DNA of 15,442 bases from an uncultured Alphaproteobacteria bacterium (GCA_938028645.1 CALIMD010000155.1:1-15442), one strand, 5' to 3'. Positions 1 through 8,347 are shown, numbered from the stretch's first letter. Program-made: numbers and translations. Notes: generated by a model not told the origin, from the sequence alone.

Positions 1-579
1 AAGCAAGTTTTGGGAGCGTCTAGCCCTGTTCACGGCTTAACCTTTAATCAGCTAAAGGAGTCGTTTTTAGCATTTCAAAGAACGCGGGCTAAAAACAGGG
101 AAATCAAACATAGCTATTTAGGCGATATGAAGAGAAGGTTGAATTATTTTGAAACTGTGTTAGGCGCAGACACCTATATTAAGGACTTAACTAGGCAGCA
201 AATAACAGACGCGGTTTACAACAATGAAGGCGCAAAAACGCCAAAGACAAAACTTGAGTATTTTGTATCTCTAAACGCAATGTTAAGTTTTGGCGCGGAA
301 GAGGGTTTAATTTTCGACACACAAATTAATTTGTTAATGTCAAAAAAGGCGCGTCCTAAGCAAAAGGCAAAGGCTGAACAGCGTATCCCTTGCCCGAACA
401 GATGCACAAACTTATACGCTCACGCGCATCATGGTGGCCCGATGAAGAATATGATTTCTCGAGATGCTGAAACTCCACCCAGCGTTGATGATCGGCATGA
501 TTTGGCAAGGGAGTATCTTTATAGCTGCCTATTATTGTGCCAATCTTGTCGAATGAATATTGAACAACTGAAATTTTAA
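1..579 (+). pseudogene. Decayed tyrosine recombinase (phage-type integrase), 5' end outside window
   Basis: The frame is open from the first base, so the gene starts upstream of the window. Up to about base 385 it reads like the N-terminal SAM-like core-binding domain of a tyrosine recombinase: helical, basic, with a segment of the type LEYFVSLNAMLSFGAEEGLI followed by a Lys/Arg-rich linker. After AEQR the integrase-like reading jumps to another frame: from base 390 the codons give LPEQMHKLIRSRASWWPDE, until TGA at 468-470. In the third frame, bases 503-553 give WQGSIFIAAYYCANLVE, which resembles the region around the first catalytic Arg (usually TGxRxxE) but lacks the Gly and Arg. No HxxR or catalytic Tyr follows. 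One missing T near base 390 would explain the first shift. The family is recognised from pattern only; decay is inferred from the three frames. It is probably the relic of an integrated element. Confidence 0.6.
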
Positions 580-641
580 TTTATTTCAGGATCCCAACCC
601 ATTGGCGAACCCAGATTGGAAACCGATTTCCTAGTGGAGTT

Positions 642-863
642 TCACATGCTTTCTCCCACCCATTTATTGCTCGTGCTTATATCTTTAAAAAGCCAAACCC
701 CAGAGAAACCGGTAAGAACCCGCTCAGAAACTATAAGCAGATCACAAGTTTTATCGGTCGCCGATACAAATTGAGCGATTAATTTATCACTCACTTTTCT
801 TTTTTCATCTTTTGATATTGGATGGAAGTGGGCGGTTCCGAATTTAATCATCCTGGTTTTCAT
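642..863 (-). CDS. Possible small hypothetical protein, 73 aa
   Basis: This minus-strand frame starts at ATG 863-861, preceded by a GAAGAG purine run only 2 bases from the ATG. An earlier in-frame start at 902 lacks a ribosome binding site. The product is of mixed charge, with N-terminal MKTRMIKFGTAHFHPIS and a hydrophobic middle (CDLLIVSERVLTGFSGVWLF). I recognise no family and no catalytic motif. It lies between a dead integrase and an AT-rich leader, with no operon partner. The plus strand has a competing open stretch over roughly 579-782, so this may be non-coding or a remnant of the decayed element. Confidence 0.25.
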   Translation of the reverse strand: MKTRMIKFGTAHFHPISKDEKRKVSDKLIAQFVSATDKTCDLLIVSERVLTGFSGVWLFKDISTSNKWVGESM

Positions 864-1128
864 ATCTCTTCGATAACTAATTTGTAACAAATAAATCAGC
901 AAACTAAAAACTCAAAGAACGCCAATTAACGTGGTATTTTTATAAGATTTTTACTTAATCTCAATAATGATCAAAATATAAACGCTTTAAATATTTCTCT
1001 GCTCATTTTTTGCACATTTTCTAACATACTAGATTCATATTACCTAATAAATTGTTGTTTTTAATATATTTTTTATATTGGCATATTTCTTGTAGAACAG
1101 CGTGGGAACATATTTTTTGGAGATTTAG
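864..1128 (+). promoter_or_regulatory. AT-rich upstream region of the transporter operon, with a candidate promoter
   Basis: No gene is visible in this strongly AT-rich stretch. The best sigma-70-like pair I can see is TTGTTG at 1052-1057 and TATATT at 1074-1079, with a 16-base spacer, about 50 bases before the ATG of the binding-protein gene. Its shine-dalgarno sequence GGAGA (1119-1123) is good, 5 bases from the ATG. In such AT-rich sequence chance matches are common, so the promoter call is tentative. No clear operator palindrome was found. Confidence 0.25.
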
Positions 1129-2763
1129 ATGGTAAAAACTTACAGCAGAAAAAATCGCCTGGCCCTATTAGTTGGGGCAGTGACGTTTTCTATGATGGTC
1201 ATTCTCGCGCCACCAACAAATAAAGCGCAAGCTCAGGGGACTTTGAAAGTAGGGATGACGCTGGCGGATATCCCTGTCTCATTTGGGCAGCCAGATCAAG
1301 GTTTTGAGGGTTTTAGATTCATGGGGCTCATGTTGTACGACGCCCTTATTAACTGGGACATGTCTCAGGGCGATAAACCATCCGGTTTAATTCCAGGATT
1401 AGCTGAGAGTTGGTCTGTAGACCCGAGTGACAAAACTAAATGGGTGTTTAAACTTCGGAAAAATGTCAAGTTTCACGACGGTTCCGCGTTCAACGCCGAT
1501 GCTGTGATTTTTAATTTTGACAAGTTATTAGACAAAAATTCGCCTCAGTTCAGCGCCCGACAGGGAAGTTTGGTGAATTTTCGCATCCCATCGATAAAAT
1601 CATACAAAAAGATCGATGAGTATACTGTCGAGTTCATCACACATGAACCAGACTCTTTCGTACCGTATCAACTTTGCTATATACTAATGGCTAGTCCAGC
1701 CCAGTGGGAAAAAACTGGAAAAAATTGGAATACTTTTGCGAAAACGCCGTCTGGGACAGGCCCATGGAAACTAGAGACCATAGTGCCTCGCGAAAAGGCA
1801 GAATTTGTGCCATTTAAAGGCCACTGGGATGCAAATAGAGTTCCAAAACTTGAAAAAGTAATCACAATACCCATTCCAGATCCTAATGCGAGGACAGCGG
1901 CATTACTATCTGGTCAAGTGGACTGGATCGAAGCACCGGCACCAGATGCTATACCTCGCATCAAATCAAAAGGTTTCGATGTTGTCGCGAATGCATATCC
2001 ACATGTATGGTCTTGGCATTTAAGTAGAGTGGAGGGATCTCCGTGGAACGATATCAGGGTAAGGAAAGCAGCCAACCTAGCAGTTGATCGAGAAGGCATA
2101 AAGGCTCTCTTGGGCGGTTATGCGGTCCCCGCGTCCGGACATGTTACGCCGGCAGATCCATGGTACGGTTCTCCGTCTTTCAAAATAAAATATGATCCTG
2201 ATGCCTCCAAATCTCTTCTTAAAGAGGCAGGGTTTAGCAAAGACAATCCCGTGAAAATTAAGGCGATGATATCGGCCAGTGGGTCAGGACAAATGTTACC
2301 TCTTCCTATGAATGAGTATATCCAACAGAATTTAGCTGATGTTGGGATCAAAGTAGAGTTTGAAGTTACAGAATGGAACGCACTGATCGATCTTTGGCGT
2401 GGAGGTGCAAAATCCCCTCAAGCTAAAGGGGCTCATGTAATTAATGTAAGTTATACAACTCAAGATCCATACAGCTCGTTCACTCGTTTTTTAAGAAGTG
2501 ATCTGCATGCTCCGAAGGGAGTGAATTGGGGTTTCTACAATGATCCTAAAATGGACGAATTGCTATACGCTGCATCGGCTGCTTTTGACCCAAAAGAAAG
2601 AAACGCTTTGTTGGCAAAAGTTCATACGCGGGCGGTCGATGATGCTGCCTTTTTATGGGTGGTTCACGATGTCGCGCCAAGAGCCATGGCCAAGAAGGTC
2701 CAAGGGTATGTTCAGGCCAAAAACTGGTTTCAAAGTCTGACATCCGCGTACATTAAAGAGTAA
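1129..2763 (+). CDS. ABC transporter substrate-binding protein, family 5 (peptide/nickel/opine type)
   Basis: This is the periplasmic binding protein of the importer encoded downstream; it captures the substrate and delivers it to the permease pair. It has 544 residues, normal for SBP family 5. The N-terminus is a Sec signal peptide: basic MVKTYSRKNR, a hydrophobic core to about residue 28, and a likely cleavage after AQA at about residue 35. Residues 88-133 carry the family pattern of a LAESW block, then the W-F-LR-V-FHDG block (FKLRKNVKFHDG) and the DAV segment. There is no lipobox Cys. The ATG has a good GGAGA site 5 bases upstream. It is the first gene of the operon, and a strong hairpin follows its stop codon. 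The family is secure. The ligand is unknown: dipeptides, opines, glutathione and other small amides all belong to this family, and the neighbouring amidase favours an amide-containing ligand. Confidence 0.93.
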   Translation: MVKTYSRKNRLALLVGAVTFSMMVILAPPTNKAQAQGTLKVGMTLADIPVSFGQPDQGFEGFRFMGLMLYDALINWDMSQGDKPSGLIPGLAESWSVDPSDKTKWVFKLRKNVKFHDGSAFNADAVIFNFDKLLDKNSPQFSARQGSLVNFRIPSIKSYKKIDEYTVEFITHEPDSFVPYQLCYILMASPAQWEKTGKNWNTFAKTPSGTGPWKLETIVPREKAEFVPFKGHWDANRVPKLEKVITIPIPDPNARTAALLSGQVDWIEAPAPDAIPRIKSKGFDVVANAYPHVWSWHLSRVEGSPWNDIRVRKAANLAVDREGIKALLGGYAVPASGHVTPADPWYGSPSFKIKYDPDASKSLLKEAGFSKDNPVKIKAMISASGSGQMLPLPMNEYIQQNLADVGIKVEFEVTEWNALIDLWRGGAKSPQAKGAHVINVSYTTQDPYSSFTRFLRSDLHAPKGVNWGFYNDPKMDELLYAASAAFDPKERNALLAKVHTRAVDDAAFLWVVHDVAPRAMAKKVQGYVQAKNWFQSLTSAYIKE

Positions 2764-2770
2764 ACAACTG

Positions 2771-2819
2771 ATAAACGGGTGATCTGTGGAACTAAAATGC
2801 CCACGGGTTACCTGTTTAT
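2771..2819 (+). promoter_or_regulatory. Long stem-loop between binding-protein and permease genes
   Basis: Bases 2771-2789 pair with 2801-2819 to give 19 consecutive base pairs around an 11-base loop. Four of the pairs are G-U wobbles and no position is mismatched, so it should form in the RNA of this strand. It begins 7 bases after the stop codon of the binding-protein gene. No T-run follows (the next bases are ATAAATTAC), so it is not a classical terminator. Hairpins in this place are known in other importers to protect the binding-protein message and so make it more abundant than the membrane subunits. That role is inferred here. Confidence 0.7.
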
Positions 2820-2870
2820 AAATTACATGTATTCCCTTAAATTTTCGCTTTTAACGATGAAAAAAGAAAA

Positions 2871-3824
2871 ATGGTAGCTTACATTATCCGTCGTATTCTT
2901 TATGTTATTCCTATAGCGCTTGGGGTTTCTGTTATCATTTTTGGTCTAGTACATATAGCACCAGGAGATCCATTAAACGCAGTGGTTCCACCAGACGCAC
3001 CAAAAGAAACTGTGGAACTCTTAATAAAAGCTTATGGATTTGATAAGCCGTTGCCAGTTCAGTATTTGATTTGGTTAGGCAAGGCGCTGGAGGGTGACTT
3101 TGGCATATCATATGCTACCGGCCGAACAGTATCAGATGCTATCGCAAGCGGTGTGGTCAATACCCTCATATTAGCAGTTGGTGGTATATTTATTGGCACA
3201 ATTATGGGGTGTCTCATCGGCGCTTTAGCCGGTTATTTTCAAGGTTCATGGATAGATAAGCTGGCTACGGGGTTTGCGATCGCAGGGGTCAGCGTACCAC
3301 ATTATTGGCTTGGTCTAGTTTTAGTAATCATCTTCTCGGTTGAATTGAATGTGCTGCCAGCTATGGGGATGGGGCCAGGAGGAAGCACTTCCTGGACGTG
3401 GGATTCAGAACATCTCAAACACCTTATACTACCCGTAATTACCCTTTCAGTAATACCAATTGGAATAATTACCCGATCCGTAAGAGCAACAATCGCCGAG
3501 ATTTTGACCATGGAATTTATCCAAACACTTGAAGCCAAAGGGCTCAGAAAAGGGCACATCTTCACTCATGTTGCCAAGAATGCGGCTCCTACGGTGCTAG
3601 CCGTCTCCGGCCTGCAAGTTGGCTATTTGCTAGGAGGATCTATTCTAGTTGAGACTGTTTTCTCATGGCCGGGCACAGGTTTTTTATTGAACGATGCAAT
3701 TTTCAGGAGAGATATCCCTCTCTTACAAGGCGTAATATTGGTGTTGGCGATGTTCTTTGTAATTTTAAATCTCATTGTTGATATCGCACAGTCGGTAATC
3801 GACCCTAGAATGAATAGATCATAG
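2871..3824 (+). CDS. ABC transporter permease, DppB/OppB type
   Basis: This is an inner-membrane subunit that forms half of the translocation channel, pairing with the next gene product. At 317 residues it has the normal DppB length. The N-terminus is typical (MVAYIIRRILYVIPIALGVS), with the first membrane helix at about 9-29 and HIAPGDP directly after it. Residues 77-84 hold the FGISYATG block. The EAA-like cytoplasmic loop that docks on the ATPases is at about 215-242 (EAKGLRKGHIFTHVAKNAAP). The hallmark ETVFSWPGTG is at 261-270, followed by RRDIPLLQG. About six membrane segments are visible. The start codon has only a weak A/G-rich site (AAAGAAAA). It overlaps the stop of a 16-codon mini-ORF at 2827-2877, which may matter for its translation. 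Confidence 0.93.
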   Translation: MVAYIIRRILYVIPIALGVSVIIFGLVHIAPGDPLNAVVPPDAPKETVELLIKAYGFDKPLPVQYLIWLGKALEGDFGISYATGRTVSDAIASGVVNTLILAVGGIFIGTIMGCLIGALAGYFQGSWIDKLATGFAIAGVSVPHYWLGLVLVIIFSVELNVLPAMGMGPGGSTSWTWDSEHLKHLILPVITLSVIPIGIITRSVRATIAEILTMEFIQTLEAKGLRKGHIFTHVAKNAAPTVLAVSGLQVGYLLGGSILVETVFSWPGTGFLLNDAIFRRDIPLLQGVILVLAMFFVILNLIVDIAQSVIDPRMNRS

Positions 3825-3836
3825 AAATCGGATTAT

Positions 3837-4736
3837 ATGAGCACGCTCAGTACAAATTCCTCAAAAAATTTAGACGCAGGGCAGATTATAACCGACAGCC
3901 CTAGTTACTGGTCATCGGTTAGATCAAACCTCAAAAATGATCCAGTTACGATTGCTTTCGCGCTGATATTGTTATCGCTTTTACTTAGCGCTATTTTTGC
4001 GGATTTGCTAGCCCCTTTAGATCCCTACAAAACGAATATGTTGAAGCGTTTAAAGCCCATTGGCACAGAGGGTTTTTTGCTCGGTGCCGATGAGTTAGGT
4101 CGAGATATGTTAACGAGGCTTATCTATGGAGGTCGATTATCACTTTTGATGGGAATATCCCCAGTCGTTGCGGCACTTTTGATAGGAGGCCTGCTTGGAC
4201 TAACCGCGGGGTTTGTCGGAGGAAAGGTGAATATGTCAATAATGAGGGTTATGGATGTATTTTATGCTTTTCCTTCTGTGTTGCTGGCTATTGCAATCTC
4301 GGGCGCGTTAGGCGCCGGTATATTCAACGCAATTATTTCTTTGACGATTGTATTTATACCACCGATTGCTCGGGTCACGGAAAGTGTAACTACACAGATA
4401 AGGGCACTAGACTATGTTGAAGCGGCAAGAGCTAGCGGAGCTAAATCACTAACAATAATCCGGGTTCACATAATATCAAATGTTGCTGGCCCAGTATTTG
4501 TCTACTCCACTAGCTTAATTAGTGTGAGTATCATTCTTTCTTCGGGACTAAGTTTTCTTGGCTTAGGCACGGAACCGCCCCAACCTGAATGGGGTCTTAT
4601 GCTGAATACGCTAAGACAATCAATTTATGTCAATCCATGGGTAGCAGCGCTTCCCGGTGTAATGATTTTCCTGACGTCACTTAGCTTCAACATGATGAGT
4701 GATGGAATCCGATCAGCGATGGATATAAAATTATGA
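3837..4736 (+). CDS. ABC transporter permease, DppC/OppC type
   Basis: This is the second channel-forming membrane subunit, 299 residues, normal for DppC. A hydrophilic cytoplasmic N-terminus of about 36 residues precedes the first membrane helix (about 38-58). The block GFLLGADELGRDMLTRLIYG (79-98) and the C-terminal FLGLGTEPPQPEWGLML (240-256) are diagnostic of this subfamily. The EAA loop is at about 192-214 (DYVEAARASGAKSLTIIRVH). The gene begins 12 bases after the stop of the first permease and overlaps the next gene by ATGA, so coupling to the ATPase is likely. Nothing is missing. As for the rest of the transporter, the subfamily does not reveal the substrate. Confidence 0.93.
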   Translation: MSTLSTNSSKNLDAGQIITDSPSYWSSVRSNLKNDPVTIAFALILLSLLLSAIFADLLAPLDPYKTNMLKRLKPIGTEGFLLGADELGRDMLTRLIYGGRLSLLMGISPVVAALLIGGLLGLTAGFVGGKVNMSIMRVMDVFYAFPSVLLAIAISGALGAGIFNAIISLTIVFIPPIARVTESVTTQIRALDYVEAARASGAKSLTIIRVHIISNVAGPVFVYSTSLISVSIILSSGLSFLGLGTEPPQPEWGLMLNTLRQSIYVNPWVAALPGVMIFLTSLSFNMMSDGIRSAMDIKL

Positions 4737-5752
4737 GTGAAACAATACTTGAAGTTCAGAAACTGAAAAAATATTTCCCTATCAAAGGAGGAATATTGAA
4801 CCAAACAACAGCCGAGGTTCAAGCCGTTGACGTCATTGATTTTGTTGTTGCAAGGGGAGAAACACTTGGGATTGTCGGTGAGTCTGGTTGCGGAAAATCA
4901 ACTACGGCAAGACTTCTTATGCAATTGATAAAACATGACGATGGTGAAATAATTTTTGACGGTTACGCTGTCGGGAAAAGCGGCGGCATTACGACGCGAG
5001 AAATGAGAAAACGTATGCAGATGGTTTTTCAGGACTCCTATTCTTCTCTAAACCCACGCCTTCCAGTTGAAAGCAGTATAGCTTTTGGACCGATTGTCCA
5101 CGGTGTCAACAAAAGCGCGGCTCAAAAGAAAGCACGGGACCTTTTGATAAAAGTTGGTTTAAACCCAGAACTTTTCAGTCGTAGATATCCCCATGAATTA
5201 TCAGGGGGACAAAGACAACGAGTTAACATAGCAAGAGCTCTAGCTTTGGAACCCGAAGTTTTGATTTTGGATGAAGCAGTATCGGCTCTTGATAAGTCTG
5301 TGGAGGCACAAGTATTAAACCTACTTATGGATTTAAAAGCAGAATTTAAACTCACTTTCATATTTATTAGTCATGACCTCAATGTTGTTCATTATATCAG
5401 TGATCGAGTTTTAGTGATGTACTTGGGCCGAGTTGTAGAGATTGGTGATGTAAGCGCAGTTTATAATTATCCAAAACATCCTTACACTCGCGCCCTAATC
5501 TCCGCAATGCCTTCTATGGATCCCAAAAAACGGACAGAAGCGGTACCATTGGTAGGTGACCCTCCAAATCCAATCTCGCCACCATCTGGATGTCGGTTTA
5601 GGACCAGGTGTCCATTTTCCGAGGATATTTGCGCGATTAAAGAACCTATCCTTATTCATACTGACCTGAAAAAGAGACAAAGTTCAGCCTGCCATATGGG
5701 AGACCCAGATTCTGGACACTCTAGAACTAACTTGAATGGGTTACCAAAATGA
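4733..5752 (+). CDS. ABC transporter ATP-binding protein, DppF/OppF type
   Basis: This is one of two cytoplasmic ATPases that power the importer. At 339 residues it is complete: Walker A GESGCGKST (49-57), Q-loop Gln at about 100 followed by the DSYSSLNP block typical of OppF/DppF, signature LSGGQ (156-160), Walker B LILDE (177-181) with the catalytic Glu, and the H-loop His at about 214. The C-terminal oligopeptide-transporter extension is present, with four Cys (about 287, 293, 300 and 320) in the spacing C-x5-C-x6-C...C. In related transporters this arrangement binds an iron-sulfur cluster. DEA replaces the more common DEP after Walker B, a tolerated variant. It overlaps both neighbours by ATGA. 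The order is unusual, since the DppD-type partner comes two genes later rather than directly before. Confidence 0.93.
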   Translation: MSETILEVQKLKKYFPIKGGILNQTTAEVQAVDVIDFVVARGETLGIVGESGCGKSTTARLLMQLIKHDDGEIIFDGYAVGKSGGITTREMRKRMQMVFQDSYSSLNPRLPVESSIAFGPIVHGVNKSAAQKKARDLLIKVGLNPELFSRRYPHELSGGQRQRVNIARALALEPEVLILDEAVSALDKSVEAQVLNLLMDLKAEFKLTFIFISHDLNVVHYISDRVLVMYLGRVVEIGDVSAVYNYPKHPYTRALISAMPSMDPKKRTEAVPLVGDPPNPISPPSGCRFRTRCPFSEDICAIKEPILIHTDLKKRQSSACHMGDPDSGHSRTNLNGLPK

Positions 5753-5937
5753 ATAACCAGACCCCAGAACAACCGTTTATTGGTTATGTGTTCTCTTCAC
5801 GATCGAATGAAAGGGTTCAAAAAATCCAACGGGCGGGAAGGCTGACGATACAAAGCTGGTTTGATGAAAGTCTTTTTGATACCGAACCTAGCCAACTCTT
5901 ATTAATTCTTAATAGACTAGCTCGAGAAAAAGTATGA
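5749..5937 (+). CDS. Unrecognised 62-residue protein, translationally coupled to transporter and amidase
   Basis: The frame overlaps the stop of the upstream ATPase by ATGA (5749-5752) and the start of the amidase by ATGA (5934-5937). This exact fit on both sides is strong evidence that it is a real gene. The product is small and soluble, with no signal peptide or membrane helix. The N-terminal half is basic (SRSNERVQKIQRAGR), followed by a short acidic SWFDESLFDTEP stretch and a C-terminal amphipathic helix (SQLLLILNRLAREKV). I do not recognise the family. Small proteins encoded directly before GatA-like amidases can be accessory subunits, such as GatC or the AtzG partner of the biuret-pathway amidase AtzE. 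Position, size and the C-terminal helix fit such a role, but sequence similarity is not evident, so this is only an inference. Confidence 0.7.
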   Translation: MNNQTPEQPFIGYVFSSRSNERVQKIQRAGRLTIQSWFDESLFDTEPSQLLLILNRLAREKV

Positions 5938-7346
5938 CAGAATTAATTAATTTATCTCTTGATGATGCACGGAAAGCCGTACGTAGAGGAGATGTGACAT
6001 CATTGGAGTTAGTGGAGGCATGTCTAAATCAAATAGGAGAACATGATAAGAGCCTGAACGCATTTATCAGACTAGAGAGCGAAATAGCACAAACACAGGC
6101 CGAGACCTTCGATAAAAATAGAGAAATTAGAGCGGAAATCGGTTTACTTGGGGGGATTCCTTTAGCACACAAGGATATGTATTACCGGGCGGGCCTTGTA
6201 ACAACATGTGGAAGCAAAATTCGACATGATTTTAAACCAAAGATAACCTCCACTGCGATTGAGCGCCTAGCCAACGCTGGAGCATTAAATCTTGGTGGTT
6301 TAAACATGGCTGAGTTTGCTTTTAGCCCCACTGGGCATAACACCCATTTCGGAGCATGCAGAAATCCATGGAATGTAAAGTTTGTGACCGGTGGTTCATC
6401 ATCTGGTTCTGGAAGCGCGGTATCTTCCCGTATGGCGTTTGGCTCTCTCGGTTCTGACACTGGTGGCTCGATCCGGCTACCCGCTGGGTTTTGTGGTTTG
6501 GTTGGAATGAAACCGACACAGACACGCGTCAGTCGCTATGGCGTGATGGGCTTATCCTTCTCTCTAGACAATGTTGGCCCATTAACCCGGACTGTAAAGG
6601 ATAATGCACTAATTTTATCTGCAATTGCAGGGCATGATCCAAAAGACGCTACCTCTTCCACGCAGCCTGTTTGTAATTATCTCGAGGCAGTGGATAATCC
6701 AACTGCCAAAGGTTATAAAATTGGTATAGCCCGAGGTTATTTTGAAGACAATGCGGATGATGCGATAATTGAGAGCCGAAATTCGGCTATAAATAGTTTC
6801 CGCGAGTTAGGAGCTAATATAGTTGAAATTGATTACGGTAGTATTGACCCCCTCAATAATCTCTCAGCATTTATAGCAGGAACTGAGGCCGCCACCTTAC
6901 ACGCATATTGGCTCAGGCATAGAAGAGCTGACTACGGGCCCCAAGTACTAGCGCGTATAGAGGCAGGGTTTCAGTTTAGCGGTGTAGACTATCTGCACGC
7001 CCTGCAATTGAGACCAAAAATTGTAGAGCAGTTTGTTAAAAATGCTTTCGCAAATTGTGATATGATTCTGGCGCCAACATTTAACATAAAAACCCCTCGG
7101 ATAGACGAAACAGACATAGAGGATGGGCAAGGATTTGAAGAGCTAATATCGAAAGTTTCGCACTGTACACGTCCATTCAATTATTTAACATTTCCATCTA
7201 TAAGCCTTCCAACCCCTGAGCTGGTAAATGAAATGCCTGCCGCTATTCAACTCATAGCCCCTCCGTTTTGTGAAAAGATGCTATATTGCGTCAGCGGTGC
7301 CTATGAAAAACATACTGCTTTTTCGGAGAGAGCCCCTAAGCTATGA
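5934..7346 (+). CDS. Amidase of the amidase-signature (GatA/AtzE-like) family
   Basis: This enzyme hydrolyses a carboxamide bond to acid plus ammonia or amine. It has 470 residues, within the family's usual 450-520. The Ser-cisSer-Lys triad is intact: Lys80 in LAHKD, cis-Ser155 in the TGGSSSGSG block, and nucleophile Ser179 in GSDTGGSIRLPAG. The 24-residue spacing between the two serines matches GatA and FAAH. No signal peptide is present, so it acts in the cytoplasm on imported material. It overlaps the small upstream gene and the downstream ATPase by ATGA each, placing it firmly inside the transporter operon. This suggests it processes the imported ligand. A role as the Glu-tRNA amidotransferase subunit is unlikely, because there is no gatB or recognisable gatC here. 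The exact substrate is unknown. Confidence 0.9.
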   Translation: MTELINLSLDDARKAVRRGDVTSLELVEACLNQIGEHDKSLNAFIRLESEIAQTQAETFDKNREIRAEIGLLGGIPLAHKDMYYRAGLVTTCGSKIRHDFKPKITSTAIERLANAGALNLGGLNMAEFAFSPTGHNTHFGACRNPWNVKFVTGGSSSGSGSAVSSRMAFGSLGSDTGGSIRLPAGFCGLVGMKPTQTRVSRYGVMGLSFSLDNVGPLTRTVKDNALILSAIAGHDPKDATSSTQPVCNYLEAVDNPTAKGYKIGIARGYFEDNADDAIIESRNSAINSFRELGANIVEIDYGSIDPLNNLSAFIAGTEAATLHAYWLRHRRADYGPQVLARIEAGFQFSGVDYLHALQLRPKIVEQFVKNAFANCDMILAPTFNIKTPRIDETDIEDGQGFEELISKVSHCTRPFNYLTFPSISLPTPELVNEMPAAIQLIAPPFCEKMLYCVSGAYEKHTAFSERAPKL

Positions 7347-8347
7347 GTATCCAAAACAAAAATTCAGGAAACAAAAAAACTGTTAAACGTAAAGAACCAC
7401 TAATAAGTATTGAAAACCTCGAAGTAAAATTCATAAATCAAGACGCGACGATTCATGCCGTCAACGGTGTCGATATTAATTTGGATAAAGGTAAGGTGCT
7501 CACGATACTGGGCGAGTCTGGTTCGGGTAAAAGCGTGACGATGCGTTCTATTTTGCGCCTCCTGCCTCCCAAGGCTTCTCTAAGTGGCTCTATAGTCTTA
7601 GATGGAAAAAACATAATAGATATGTCCCAAGATCAACTATCTAGTATGCGCGGGCATGAAGTCTCTATGATTTTTCAAGAGCCTATGGTTGCTTTCGATC
7701 CTGTTTATAAAGTTGGCTCTCAAATTGCTGAGACAGTGGTGAGGCATTTGGGGACCTCATTCAACGAGGGATTAGCTAGAGCAAAGGAATTATTTGATTT
7801 AGTGCAGATACCGTCGGCAAAAAGCCGTTTATCGGCGTATCCCCATGAACTATCAGGCGGCATGCGCCAACGAGCGATGATCGCTTTAGCCCTTGCATGT
7901 TCTCCAAAATTACTTCTAGCAGACGAACCCACTACCGCATTGGATGCAACTGTGCAAATTCAGATCTTATTGCTTTTGCGAGAGTTACAAAGAGAATTAG
8001 GAATGAGTATAATATTTGTTACTCACGATGTCGGGGTAGCAACAGAAATAGCCGATGAGCTAGCGGTTATGTATGCTGGGAAAATCGTAGAGATTGGTAA
8101 TGTTAACAATGTTATTAAAAAGCCAGCCCATCCGTATACACGGGGCCTTTTATCCTCAACTGTAAATAGTGAATCGAAAGGTAAGCGGTTAGAGGTAATT
8201 GGTGGGTCTCCGCCGGATATGAGTAAATTATTTGAAGGATGCGCTTTTAGTCCTCGATGCAACAAGGTCCTAGAACATTGTTGGGGTCAAAAACCTACTG
8301 TTAAATCTTTGTCAATTAATCAGAGAGCCAGTTGCTTCAATATTTAA
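7343..8347 (+). CDS. ABC transporter ATP-binding protein, DppD/OppD type
   Basis: This is the second ATPase of the importer, 334 residues. Motifs are complete: Walker A GESGSGKSV (57-65), Q-loop Gln112 followed by EPMVAFDP, signature LSGGM (170-174) with RQRAMIA, Walker B LLLADEP (190-196) and H-loop His228. LSGGMRQR and ADEPTTALD are typical of the DppD side of the pair. The C-terminal extension again carries four Cys (about 300, 306, 313 and 331) in the C-x5-C-x6-C...C arrangement seen in the partner. The first 18 residues are a Lys-rich polar extension. It is the last gene of the operon and overlaps the amidase by ATGA. No convincing terminator follows within 100 bases. Confidence 0.93.
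   Translation: MSIQNKNSGNKKTVKRKEPLISIENLEVKFINQDATIHAVNGVDINLDKGKVLTILGESGSGKSVTMRSILRLLPPKASLSGSIVLDGKNIIDMSQDQLSSMRGHEVSMIFQEPMVAFDPVYKVGSQIAETVVRHLGTSFNEGLARAKELFDLVQIPSAKSRLSAYPHELSGGMRQRAMIALALACSPKLLLADEPTTALDATVQIQILLLLRELQRELGMSIIFVTHDVGVATEIADELAVMYAGKIVEIGNVNNVIKKPAHPYTRGLLSSTVNSESKGKRLEVIGGSPPDMSKLFEGCAFSPRCNKVLEHCWGQKPTVKSLSINQRASCFNI

Noticed and set aside
5934..7346. Amidase as GatA of the Glu-tRNA(Gln) amidotransferase
   Set aside because: It lacks gatB and a recognisable gatC neighbour and is embedded in an importer operon; a catabolic amidase is more likely.
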